Shown: positions 58,601 to 64,000 of the stretch, piece after piece
How the letters are laid out: every line of letters starts with the position of its first letter
Numbering within the stretch: position 1 is the first letter of the stretch
Assembly: GCF_001665235.1 (NCBI RefSeq)
Contig: NZ_LZSC01000029.1
Coordinates: 33,105-97,104 of the forward strand
Source: Mycobacterium sp. 1100029.7
Lineage (GTDB): Bacteria > Actinomycetota > Actinomycetes > Mycobacteriales > Mycobacteriaceae
Direction: 5' to 3'
DNA: 64,000 bases
Made by a program: the position numbers and the translations under genes
The notes under the pieces: model-generated
The model's database searches: none
What the model was told of the DNA's origin: nothing
The model's input: only the letters and a program-made list of their open reading frames with translations

Positions 58601-60598
58601 GTGGGCTACGTGCAGGTCCGGGTGGAGGCCTCCGGCCTGAACTTCCGCGATGTGCTCAACGTGCTCGGTCTGTACCCCGGTGACCCCGGGCCGATCGGCG
58701 GCGACTTCGCCGGTGTGGTCACGCAACTGGGTGCCGGCGTCACCGAGGTAGCGGTGGGTCAGCGCGTCTACGGCTTCATGCAGGGCGCGTTCTCCAGCCG
58801 GTTCAACGTGCCCGCCCAACTGCTGGCGCCGATTCCCGACGGCGTCAGTGCGGTCGAGGCGGCGACGATCCCCGCCGCGGCACTGACGGTCCGGCTGGCG
58901 TTCGACTGGGCGCAATTGCAGCCCGGTGAGCGGGTGCTCATCCACGCCGCCAGTGGTGGTGTCGGGCTTGCGGCGATCCAGATGGCGCAGCAGTGCGGCG
59001 CCACGGTGTTCGCCACGGCTAGCACCTTCAAACGCGCAACGTTGCGCAAGTTGGGTGTCGAGTACGTCTACGACTCGCGCACAACGGATTTCGCCGACCA
59101 GATCCTCGCCGACACCGACGGGGCCGGGGTAGACGTGGTGCTCAACAGCCTCACCAATGACGGGTTCCTCGAGGCGACCGTGCGGGCCACCGCGCAGCAC
59201 GGCCGCTTCGCCGAGATCGCCAAGCGAGACATCTGGACGCCCGAGAAGATGGCCGAGGTCCGCCCCGACATCGCGTACGAAATCGTCGCGCTGGACACGG
59301 TGACCTTCTCCGAGCCCGAGCGCATTCGCGGGTTGCTGACCGAGGTGTCCAAGGGATTGGCCAATGGTGAGTGGACGCCGCTGCCCGCGGAGATCTACCC
59401 GCTGACCGAGGCGCGAGCGGCGTTCCGCCGCATGCAGCAGGCCCGGCACATCGGGAAGATCGTGGTGCAGATTCCCAATCCGCTTCAGCCGCAACCAGAT
59501 CGCAGTTATCTGATCACCGGCGGACTCGGTGCCATCGGTCTGCACACGGCGTCGCATCTGGCCCAGCTCGGTGCCGGTGACATCGTGCTGACCAGTCGAC
59601 GCGGCCCCGACGCCGCTGCTCAACAGGCGATCGCAGAGATCACCGAGCGCCACAAGTGCCGCATCCACGTTTTCACCGCCGATGTCGGTGTGGAGCACGA
59701 GGTGGCAGGACTGCTGGAGCGGATTCGCGAGGAGCTGCCGCCACTGGCCGGTGTAGCACACCTGGCGGGTGTGCTCGACGATGCGCTGCTGTCTTCGCAG
59801 AGTTTGGATCGGTTCCGAACATCGTTGGCGGCCAAGGCCTTCGGCGCTTGCCACCTGGACAGACTGACCCGAGACGACGAGCTGGACTTCTTCATCGTCT
59901 CCTCGTCGGTGTCGAGCCTGTTCGGTTCGCCCGGCCAGTCCAACTACGCCACCGCCAACGCGCTGCTCGACGGCTTGGTGGCCCAGCGCAGGGCGCACGG
60001 ACTGCCGGCCACCGGGGTGAACTTCGGCCCGTGGGCGCAGGGCGGCATGGCTTCCTCGGACGCCGCGTCCGCCAATATCAGTGCGCAGGGCCTGATTCCG
60101 CTGGAACCGTCGGCGGCTCTGAGTGCCCTCGCCGAGGTCGTCGCGAACGGAACCGGTCAGGCCACCGTGCTCAAGGCCAACTGGCAGCGTGCCGCCAAGG
60201 TGTTGGGAAGTTCGCGGCCACCGATCCTGGATCTTGTGTTGCCCAGCGCCGTCGGCGAGGTGACCGGTGACAGCGAACTACTCAAGGCGCTGATGGAGAT
60301 TCCGGTTCCGCAGCGCGCCGGCTTCGTGACCGAATTTCTGCAGCGGGAGGTGCAGAACTTCCTGCGACTCGCGTCGCCGCCCGCGGCCAGCAGCCGGTTC
60401 CTCGACCTGGGTACGGATTCGCTGATGGCGATCGAGCTTCGCAACCGCCTGCACAGTCAGTTCGGCGGCAAGTTCACGATCAACGCGACAGCGGTGTTCG
60501 ACTACCCGACCATCGGCGGACTCGCCGAATACCTCGTGGGCCAGCTCCCCGACGCGGACACGGAGGCGGAGTCGGAGTCGGAGGCGGAGGCGAGCTGA
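49649..60598 (+). CDS. pks: Bimodular type I polyketide synthase for polyphleic acids (TPP locus)
   Basis: 3649 residues from ATG 49649 (agggagg 8 nt upstream). Module 1: KS (Cys184, His319, His359), AT (Ser637, HAFH 735-738), KR (GGLGSIG about 1188, Tyr1330), ACP (Ser1493). Module 2: KS (about 1555; Cys1727), AT (Ser2184, HAFH 2282-2285), DH (His2485 in [10 protein letters not shown], Asp2652), ER (HAASGGVG near 3100), KR (Tyr3433), ACP (Ser3591). There is no loading domain and no thioesterase. Both ATs have the malonyl-type HAFH rather than methylmalonyl YASH. The known orthologue of this size makes phleic acids for trehalose polyphleates. Ends with an acidic tail. Confidence 0.93.
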   Translation: MASVEDLGESASGFAIVGYAARFPGAADADEFWDVLRDGRDAISEVPRDRWDVDEFFDPEPGAPGKVVTRRAGFVDDVTGFDAPFFGMSTREVRLMDPQHRILLETAWRAVEHSGTAPTALANSNTGVFVGLATHDYLGMASDELTYPEIEAYMAIGTSNAAAAGRISYRLGLQGPAVAVDTACSSSLVAIHQACQALQLRECDLALAGGANVLLTPATMITFSSAHMLAPDGRCKTFDAAADGYVRGEGCGVIVIKRLEDAIRDGDRIRAVIRGSAINQDGASGGLTVPNGGAQQRVITDALKRADLQPSDVGYLEAHGTGTSLGDPIEAQAAGAVLGAGREPGDPLLMGSVKTNIGHLEAAAGIAGVIKVILSLENELLPQHLHFENPSPHIPWDRLAVQVVKEATAWERNGRPRIAGISSFGFAGTNAHVILEEAPEQPAPVPVDQPSDRRFSILPLSARTPAALVRLAGEYRSWLSVHPEATLADVCFTAGAGRAHLEHRAALVVNSRESAVELLGALADDRPAPGLFRAESHESPKTAWLFTGQGSQYPGMARELYDTEPVFAETLRRCAAAVADVLEKPLLDVIFDVDSPDSEATLRQTSYAQPALFAVEMGLARLWQSWGFEPDVVLGHSVGQYSAACVAGVVSLEDGALLIAERGRLFGSLPAGGRMVAAFTAPERVEGLTDEFPSLSVAAYNGANTVLSGPAADLEKAVAGLAADGVRCDWLDTSHAFHSALLDPILDDFESYAQRFKYGAPQRILIDNRTGAALGRSVKLDGAYWRRHARQPVEFAKSVRTLGDLNCKLLLEIGPRPVLTAAALAAWPDRATAPRVITSLRRNTADHRQITEALADAYVLGHVPDFATFRQPHARKLDLPTYPFERRQYWFRDNQDNSNPQQLPSARTEAVRLLEDGRIEELATLLDGDSGDPLTLNVLTRLAAQHNRQRSTQAIAQDRYEIRWEKSPTPATGAATENASWILVGTDSPALAPLVEALSARGQQHRFVGLPTSEAEEQQLADALRAAAAQDSTLRIVAVAAVESQTVPSMQSLLRVQHRIMGGMRRLFRAAVAADLRAPIWLVTRGAQRVAEADVVAPDQSALWGFGRAASLEHPQVWGGLADLSQGSADEWARFLGRIATSYDSSAREDQVALRDQSVYVPRLVRPTGQPTGELLQVRSDATYLVTGGLGSIGLEIAGYLAAQGAGNLVLTSRRAPGEAAQQRIDALIAQHGCEIRVLAADVADAHDVARLLASVQAELPPLAGIVHAAGEVSTTVLSDLDDTEVDRVFAGKVWGAWHLSEAAADLHLDFFISTSSIASVWGGFGQTAYGAANAFLDGLAWRLRERGVAGISVNFGPWSAGMADAESRARLEQRGIRTLSPADALAGLTDVVAASSAHGVVARIDWARFLPLYEQAGRRAFLTELEHEVPDAVPAMTPSGKTELVERLTNAPVQQRKKLLTDYLRDAVAEVTRVDVSEIRENAGFFDLGMDSLMAVEMRRRIEHGVGREIPITLVMDHPRLSDVADYLLGDVLGLSEAPAASASRSATAATHTDEPIAIVAVSCRFPGAPNPEAFWEVLSGGVDAIREVPEDRFDIDEFYDPDPDAPGKTYTRFGGFLDEIDGFDPEFFGISPREAVWIEPQQRLTLETVWEGLERAGYSPNALRGSRTGVFVGVAANEYAHLLSSESIDKIEPHFITGNALNAISGRVAFALGLEGPAVAVDTACSSSLVAVHQASQALRSGDCDLAVAGGVNVLLSPVTVIAASRARMLSPVGRCKTFDASADGYVRSEGCGILVLKRLSDAQRDGDRVCAVISGSAVNQDGASSGLTVPNGGAQQRLIGTVLARAGLAGGEVDYLEAHGTGTPLGDPIEVQAAAAAYGGSRDAARPLLMGSVKTNIGHTESASGAAGLIKVVLSLQHELLPQSLHFEQPSPHIPWDSLPVRVVDKAIAWQANGRTRRAGVSSFGFTGTNAHVLIEEAPPQPAFADDAAEVPVDTSAAQVDVLALSARSPEALVALAQRYQAWLGAHPDVDLSDVCRTAGTGRSHFEHRAALVVDSLEDARLALAELAENRLRPGVVRGEHTNHPTTAWLFTGQGSQHPGMARELFDTEPVFAETVTRCAEAVQDIVTRPLLEVLFATDGEAADALRHTSFAQPALFAVEMGLARLWQSWGIQPDVVLGHSVGQYAAACVAGVFSLEDGARLMAERGRMFGSLPVGGRMVAVFTDPKQVEAIAADFPRVSVGAYNGPNTVLSGPGEDLEQIVDRFADDGIRCTWLQTSHAFHSELLDPVLDEFESYAAQLEFGAPTLPLVCNRTGAVLTSQTPLDAQYWRRHSRQPVQFAESVRTVAALGCSVVMEIGPQPVLTGAAVQVWPEHLAAPRAIVSLRKGVGDRRQIADALAAAYVSGLEPDFAALHRARRPRLELPTYPFQRRRFWPKTSGITGSGFHGPTVSGILGSAKELASGDSVYTSRLSVKSQPWLSDHVIYGTVVVPGATYAAMALAAVGTPAHAKDVFFYEPIILPEKSSREVQLSLHPLEDGSGSKFQVHSRPYGERGAEWSLNAEGTVIAGVDDEPATDADPVDDALERLNRMRPQELFETFADLELAWGPTWSGSLKSLWLGDGEAIGDILVGEELAEQLGTEPMHPVLMDLCTGVAFPAFPALLAAEQGVNDLFLPLRYGQVSLQEKMPRRFYCRARWHTSALDSETQVFDLDYLDRDGRRLGGIREFTVKRAPREALLRGLGGDATRLLYTLGWHEVPPAPSDEAQSVSGTWLIAGFDELAATVPGCIPFDRTTDPALLGQQLTQAHERGLPFAGVVWRSKGPSAGESSAASTARLENEIANLLSAVHTVQGGEVKLPGGLWIVTERAVACESGEYVDPVQSALWGFGRTTINEEPALRARLVDCDGSPEAVQALSQLLATPIDEPEIALRQGKLLASRLLPWARSGHLTVPRGGDYVLAPTERGAIDNLRLTEVEVPPPDVGYVQVRVEASGLNFRDVLNVLGLYPGDPGPIGGDFAGVVTQLGAGVTEVAVGQRVYGFMQGAFSSRFNVPAQLLAPIPDGVSAVEAATIPAAALTVRLAFDWAQLQPGERVLIHAASGGVGLAAIQMAQQCGATVFATASTFKRATLRKLGVEYVYDSRTTDFADQILADTDGAGVDVVLNSLTNDGFLEATVRATAQHGRFAEIAKRDIWTPEKMAEVRPDIAYEIVALDTVTFSEPERIRGLLTEVSKGLANGEWTPLPAEIYPLTEARAAFRRMQQARHIGKIVVQIPNPLQPQPDRSYLITGGLGAIGLHTASHLAQLGAGDIVLTSRRGPDAAAQQAIAEITERHKCRIHVFTADVGVEHEVAGLLERIREELPPLAGVAHLAGVLDDALLSSQSLDRFRTSLAAKAFGACHLDRLTRDDELDFFIVSSSVSSLFGSPGQSNYATANALLDGLVAQRRAHGLPATGVNFGPWAQGGMASSDAASANISAQGLIPLEPSAALSALAEVVANGTGQATVLKANWQRAAKVLGSSRPPILDLVLPSAVGEVTGDSELLKALMEIPVPQRAGFVTEFLQREVQNFLRLASPPAASSRFLDLGTDSLMAIELRNRLHSQFGGKFTINATAVFDYPTIGGLAEYLVGQLPDADTEAESESEAEAS

Positions 60599-60609
60599 CC
60601 GCTTCGGGG

Positions 60610-61032
60610 TCAGGCGCTGATGTCGAATCCGGCGATGACTTTGGTGGGCCGGACCCGGACCACCAGTTCGCCGGGTGCGGAGTTGCGACGACCGAACTCC
60701 TCGGCACGGTCGGCGCCCATGTAGCGACCGCCGGTGCGGGTGGCGATGCTGAGCACGTCCGCCGGATCCTCGGTGACCGTCGCGACGCCTTGCACCTGCA
60801 CGAACGAATAGGGCGGGTGCGGGTCGTCCACACAGATCACGACCCGCGGATCACGGGCCAGCGCACGGCCTTTCGACGTTTCGCGGCCGGTGTTGAACGC
60901 CAGCGCTCCGTCGTCGACGACGAACCACACCGGCGCGACCAGCGGCCTGCCGTCGGCGGCCACATACCCCAGCATCCCGGTGCGGGTGCCGGCCGAGAGG
61001 AACGCGACAACGCGGTCCGACAGCTCGGCCAT
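60610..61032 (-). CDS. PPOX-class split-barrel oxidoreductase
   Basis: 140 residues of the pyridoxamine-5'-phosphate-oxidase-like split barrel: GMLGYVAADGRPLVAPVWFVV, NTGRETSKGRALARDPRV and CVDDPHPPYSFVQVQG. Mycobacterial members often use F420, but the cofactor cannot be told from sequence. It is the last of a minus-strand trio with two acyl-CoA dehydrogenases (5 bp after the second) and meets the pks stop tail to tail with an 11-bp gap. Confidence 0.85.
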   Translation of the reverse strand: MAELSDRVVAFLSAGTRTGMLGYVAADGRPLVAPVWFVVDDGALAFNTGRETSKGRALARDPRVVICVDDPHPPYSFVQVQGVATVTEDPADVLSIATRTGGRYMGADRAEEFGRRNSAPGELVVRVRPTKVIAGFDISA

Positions 61033-61037
61033 CGGAG

Positions 61038-62144
61038 CTAGAGCCGAGCCAGGTCGTAGTCGCCCAGGTGGTCGATCAGGTTGTGCAGGTGATCGTTCGA
61101 CGTGCCCAGGGTGTGCTCGATCGCGGTGAGCCGGGCGGCGTAGTGGCTGACCGGATATTCCGCGGTGACGCCGATACCGCCATGCATCTGGATCGACTCC
61201 TGCGCGATGTGGCGACCCGACCGTCCGATCTGTAGCTTCGCGCGCGAGGCGATCAGCGGGTCGTAGTTGCCGTCGGCGATCGACATTGCGGCGTAGAAGC
61301 TCATGCTGCGCGCCAGTTCCAGCGACACATACATGTCGGCGGCACGCTGAGTGAGGGCCTGGAACTTGTTCAGCGTCACGCCGAACTGCTTGCGGCTCTT
61401 CAGGTAATCGGTGGTGAGCCGCAGCGCCTCCTCCATCGCGCCGAGCGCCTCGCTGCACAGCCCCGACTGAATGCGGATGATGGCCTCGCTGATCGCGCTC
61501 GAGGCGTCGACCGCATCCCCCAGGGGTTCGGCGGCGGCGCCGTCCAGGTCGACCTGCGCGCCCCGCTGACCGTCGAAGGTGCGGTACGGCTGCCGGCTGA
61601 CCGCGCTCGCGTCGACCAGGAACAGTCCGGTGCCGCCGTCCGGCAACGCGGCACTGACCACCAGCGCGTCGGCGCAGTCACCGGCGAGGACCGGGTTTTT
61701 GCGCCCGGTCAGAGTCCACGAATCACCTTGCTGCGCAGCCTTGGTGGTCACCGTCGCATCGGGTGTGCGGTGACCGGGCTCCAGGTGGGCGAAGGCCAGC
61801 AGACGCTGTCCGGCAGCGACGTCGTCGAGCTGTTCCTTTTGCGCGTCGGTGCCCAGCTGCGCGATCAGCGCGCCGGGTGCGAGCGCGGCGTGCAGGATCG
61901 GTTCGGGCGCCAACCGGCGCCCGACCTCGGTGAGCACGACCATGATCTCGATCTGCCCGGCCTCGTCGGGGTCGAATCCCAGCCCGAGGATCCCGGTGTC
62001 GGCGAGTTGACTCCACACCTCCCGGCTCCAGCCGAGATCGGAACCGATGACTTTGATGCGGCTCTCCGGGTCATAGGAGCGCGACAACAGGTCGCGGGTG
62101 GTGTCGCGCAGCAGGCCCTGCTCGTCGGTCAACTGAAAGTCCAT
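61038..62144 (-). CDS. Acyl-CoA dehydrogenase (FadE), second subunit of a pair
   Basis: 368 residues, ACAD fold. MDFQLTDEQGLLRDTTRDLL start, FAD-domain KSRKQFGVTLNKFQALTQRA and C-terminal IQMHGGIGVTAEYPVSHYA. It is shorter and more divergent than its neighbour, and sits 7 bp after it, the arrangement of mycobacterial alpha2-beta2 acyl-CoA dehydrogenases such as FadE28-FadE29 that act on sterol-type CoA esters. Substrate unknown. Confidence 0.88.
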   Translation of the reverse strand: MDFQLTDEQGLLRDTTRDLLSRSYDPESRIKVIGSDLGWSREVWSQLADTGILGLGFDPDEAGQIEIMVVLTEVGRRLAPEPILHAALAPGALIAQLGTDAQKEQLDDVAAGQRLLAFAHLEPGHRTPDATVTTKAAQQGDSWTLTGRKNPVLAGDCADALVVSAALPDGGTGLFLVDASAVSRQPYRTFDGQRGAQVDLDGAAAEPLGDAVDASSAISEAIIRIQSGLCSEALGAMEEALRLTTDYLKSRKQFGVTLNKFQALTQRAADMYVSLELARSMSFYAAMSIADGNYDPLIASRAKLQIGRSGRHIAQESIQMHGGIGVTAEYPVSHYAARLTAIEHTLGTSNDHLHNLIDHLGDYDLARL

Positions 62145-62151
62145 GGCTGCC

Positions 62152-63312
62152 TCACAATCCCAGAATCGTCGACGAGATGATGTTGCGCTGTACCTCGCTG
62201 CTGCCGCCGTAGATCGACGTCTTGCGGTAGTTGAGGTAGTGCGGCGCACTGTGCTGTGCCCAGTCCGGCGACGCGATGTTTTCGCCGTCGGCGGGCAGCG
62301 CGTCCGGGCCGGCCACCTCGACGAGCAGCTCGGTGGCTATCTGCTGCAGCTGGCTGCCGCGCAGTTTCAGCACCGACGACGCCGGGTTGGGCTGGCCGTC
62401 AGCGGAGTCGGTGACCACCCGGGATTGAGTGAGTTCCAGTGCCAGCAGCTCGTTTTCGGCTTCGGCCAGCCGGGCCGCGAACAGCGGGTCACCGAGCAGA
62501 CCGGACGCCTCGGCGTGCTTCTTCACCTCGGCGAGGCGCACCTTGGTCCGTCCCACGCCGGCGATGCCGGTGCGCTCGTTGCCCAGCAGGAACTTGGCGT
62601 ACGTCCAGCCCTTGTTCTCTTCCCCGACAAGCTGATTGGCGGGCACTCGGACGTCTTCGAAGAACACCTCGTTGACCTCGTGGCCGCCGTCGATCGTCTT
62701 GATGGGCCGCATGGTGACACCCGGTGACTTCACGTCGAAGAGCAGAAACGAGATGCCGGCCTGCCGCTTGGGTGCCTGCGGGTCGGTACGGACCAGGCAG
62801 AAGATCCAGTCCGCGTATTGGCCGAGCGTGGTCCAGGTCTTCTGGCCGTTGACGATGTAGCTGTCGCCGTCGCGGACCGCGGTGGTGCGCAACGACGCCA
62901 GGTCCGAACCCGCCTCGGGCTCGGAGAATCCCTGGCACCACCAGATGTCGAGGCTGGCCGTCGGCGGCAGGAAGCGTTGTTTGACCTCCTCCGAACCGAA
63001 TTCGGCGATCACCGGGCCCACCATCTTGGTGTTGAAGTTCAGCGGCTCCGGGACACACGCGAGCTGCATCTCGTCGGCCCAGATCTGGTGCTGGGTGGGC
63101 GTCCAGTCTTTGCCGCCCCACTCGACCGGCCAGTTCGGTACCGCCAGGCCGTGCTCGTGCAGGATCTTGTGGCTGGCGACGATGTCATCGCGGTTGGCTT
63201 CCGCGGAACCGTGGCGGACCCGATCGCGCATCTCCTGCGGGATCTTGGTCGTGTAAATCGTGCGGAGTTCGTCGCGGAACGCGGCTTCTTCCGGTGTCAG
63301 CGCCAGTTGCAT
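62152..63312 (-). CDS. Acyl-CoA dehydrogenase (FadE), first subunit of a pair
   Basis: 386 residues. QLALTPEEAAFRDELRTIY start, WWCQGFSEPEAGSDLASLRT, KTWTTLGQYADWIFCLVRTD and C-terminal RKTSIYGGSSEVQRNIIS. Where medium-chain ACADs have the base Glu (YEG) this has Gly (YGG), so the base must come from elsewhere or from the partner, as in alpha2-beta2 enzymes. First gene of the FadE-FadE-PPOX operon; divergent from comEA with a 192-bp gap that shows no clear motif. Confidence 0.9.
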   Translation of the reverse strand: MQLALTPEEAAFRDELRTIYTTKIPQEMRDRVRHGSAEANRDDIVASHKILHEHGLAVPNWPVEWGGKDWTPTQHQIWADEMQLACVPEPLNFNTKMVGPVIAEFGSEEVKQRFLPPTASLDIWWCQGFSEPEAGSDLASLRTTAVRDGDSYIVNGQKTWTTLGQYADWIFCLVRTDPQAPKRQAGISFLLFDVKSPGVTMRPIKTIDGGHEVNEVFFEDVRVPANQLVGEENKGWTYAKFLLGNERTGIAGVGRTKVRLAEVKKHAEASGLLGDPLFAARLAEAENELLALELTQSRVVTDSADGQPNPASSVLKLRGSQLQQIATELLVEVAGPDALPADGENIASPDWAQHSAPHYLNYRKTSIYGGSSEVQRNIISSTILGL

Positions 63313-63504
63313 GCGGCCTCCTATGTCTGGGGTTGAGCGTGGCGACCGCTGTCGACGATGGCACCCCGTCGGGTCGTGCGCGCCAACTTCCATCTTGACC
63401 CATGCCTCGCTGTGCTTGTGCACAGCCTCCGATTAGTCCACAACGGACCGCCGCGGGCACCGTCGTCGGGCCGTCGTGACGGCCGGCGTACCTACCGTCG
63501 GCAC

Positions 63505-64000
63505 ATGCGAACAGAACTTCCCGCCGAGCGGCTCCAGCGCCGGCTCGGCGCCGAGCCGGACAGCGATGCGCACGCCGAGGAGTCTGACCCGGACGCCCCG
63601 GACGAGGACCAGAATTCGTTGCTGCCGCGCTGGCTTCCCGATGCTGCCCAGCGCGGCGGCTGGGCGGCCCGGCTGCGTGCCGACCCCGGACGCGCCGGCG
63701 CGATCGCCTTGGCGGTGGTGGCGGCGCTGGCCGTGCTGATCACGATCTTCACGCTGATGCGCGACCAGCCGGCGCCGGTGATGTCGGCCAAGCTCCCGCC
63801 GGTGGAGAAGGCGTCGACGGTCAAGTCGTCGGCGAGTCCGAGCGCCGGGCATCAACGTGACCAGACCGGGCTTGTGCACCAGGCCTACCACGCTGACCAC
63901 CACCGGCCGGTCCGAACCGGGCGGCCCGGCGCTCGGACTCGCCGACGACTTGACCGTCGACGCCTTCTCCACCGGCGGGAGCTTGGCCGACATCACCGGC
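63505..64000 (+). pseudogene. comEA: comEA-like gene, frame lost at a fold-back inverted repeat; runs off the window
   Basis: Starts MRTELPAERLQRRLGAEPDS, acidic cytosolic segment, one TM helix (AIALAVVAALAVLITIFTLM) and a Pro/Ser linker, as in H37Rv Rv2415c (ComEA, DNA uptake-type SLBB/HhH protein). After SASPSAG (about residue 115, base 63850) the expected SLBB domain (RPVVVSVVGLVHKPG) is present only on the minus strand at 63851-63923, followed by a mirror copy of the linker. The plus-strand frame then reads an Arg/His-rich shadow. Either a real inverted duplication or an assembly artefact. Confidence 0.8.
63774..64000. repeat. Fold-back: 77-bp perfect inverted arms with 73-nt loop
   Basis: 63774-63850 is exactly the reverse complement of 63924-64000, and the arm may continue past the window. 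The loop (63851-63923), read on the minus strand, is the missing continuation of comEA. The junction falls in the 13-bp CCGAGCGCCGGGC, which the normal gene would carry in opposite orientations at the SAG and PGAR codons. This is the signature of template switching between short inverted repeats. Confidence 0.92.

Larger units (their letters stand above)
41973..60598. other. Trehalose polyphleate (TPP) biosynthetic locus
   Basis: The five-gene set fadD23, PE, mmpL10, papA3 and divergent pks is complete and in the order known from TPP-producing mycobacteria. FadD23 and Pks make the polyunsaturated chain, PapA3 makes diacyltrehalose, MmpL10 exports it, and PE completes acylation outside. All key catalytic residues listed in the individual entries are intact, so the locus looks functional. 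Confidence 0.88.

Noticed and set aside
49649..60598. Methyl-branched-chain synthase such as a Pks2 or Mas type
   Set aside because: Both AT domains have HAFH, the malonyl-type motif, and the protein is bimodular rather than a single Mas-like module.
63433..63996. Minus-strand gene with ComEA-like residues
   Set aside because: It is the mirror image produced by the fold-back, not an independent gene; it has no start region of its own.
1..64000. CRISPR arrays, tRNA/rRNA genes, IS elements
   Set aside because: No spaced repeats, cloverleaf-like genes, transposase motifs or terminal inverted repeats of an IS were found by eye.

Overview
The window is high-GC DNA from a mycobacterium. The evidence is MmpL/MmpS transporters, a PapA acyltransferase, a FAAL-type FadD, a PE-PPE-fold protein, a methylglucose-lipopolysaccharide gene (octT), TANNNT -10 boxes placed for leaderless transcripts, and a core gene order that matches the M. 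tuberculosis H37Rv Rv2444c-to-Rv2415c segment as I remember it (rne, rplU, rpmA, obg, proB, nadE, rbsK, cyclase, MscS, proA, MoxR/VWA, nadD, rsfS, gpgP, octT, degV, comEA). Between these conserved blocks lie accessory blocks that H37Rv lacks at these positions. The species cannot be fixed from sequence alone; a non-tuberculous mycobacterium is most likely.

Layout. 1-4545: core genes, with the 3' part of rne (acidic repeat tail), rplU-rpmA-obg and proB. 4542-9953: accessory block with TetR plus a P450 around a clean operator, a sirtuin, a second TetR facing a DUF1772 membrane protein across three operator copies, a deazaflavin-type nitroreductase, and a small low-GC insert bounded by 30-bp direct repeats. 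9920-12559: isochorismatase-like hydrolase and nadE. 12566-25009: accessory metabolic block with a MocR regulator, alpha/beta hydrolase, thioesterase, paralogous small membrane proteins, GNAT, ICL/PEPM enzyme, enoyl-CoA hydratase and TetR. It ends in a tight five-gene minus-strand operon (PrpD-like, KRCGH lyase, LeuC-like, LeuD-like, PEBP-like) under a divergent GntR regulator with a 34-bp perfect palindrome between them.

25006-37328: conserved block with an ICMT-like methyltransferase, rbsK, a membrane class III cyclase with most catalytic residues replaced, directly coupled to an MscS channel carrying a cyclic-nucleotide-binding-like domain, then proA, MoxR-VWA, and the coupled nadD-rsfS-gpgP-octT-degV run.

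37325-63312: lipid block that occupies the site where H37Rv has eis. It holds an MmpS-MmpL pair, a reductase, and then the complete five-gene trehalose polyphleate (TPP) locus: papA3-mmpL10-PE-fadD23 on the minus strand and a divergent bimodular 3649-residue polyketide synthase. Both AT domains carry the malonyl-type HAFH motif, as expected for unbranched polyunsaturated phleic acids. A PPOX-fold protein and an adjacent pair of acyl-CoA dehydrogenases follow.

The window ends inside comEA in an anomalous fold-back: 77-bp perfect inverted arms around a 73-nt loop, which replaces the normal reading frame with its own reverse complement. It looks like a template-switch or assembly chimera and should be checked against reads. 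No tRNA, rRNA, CRISPR or transposase was seen.
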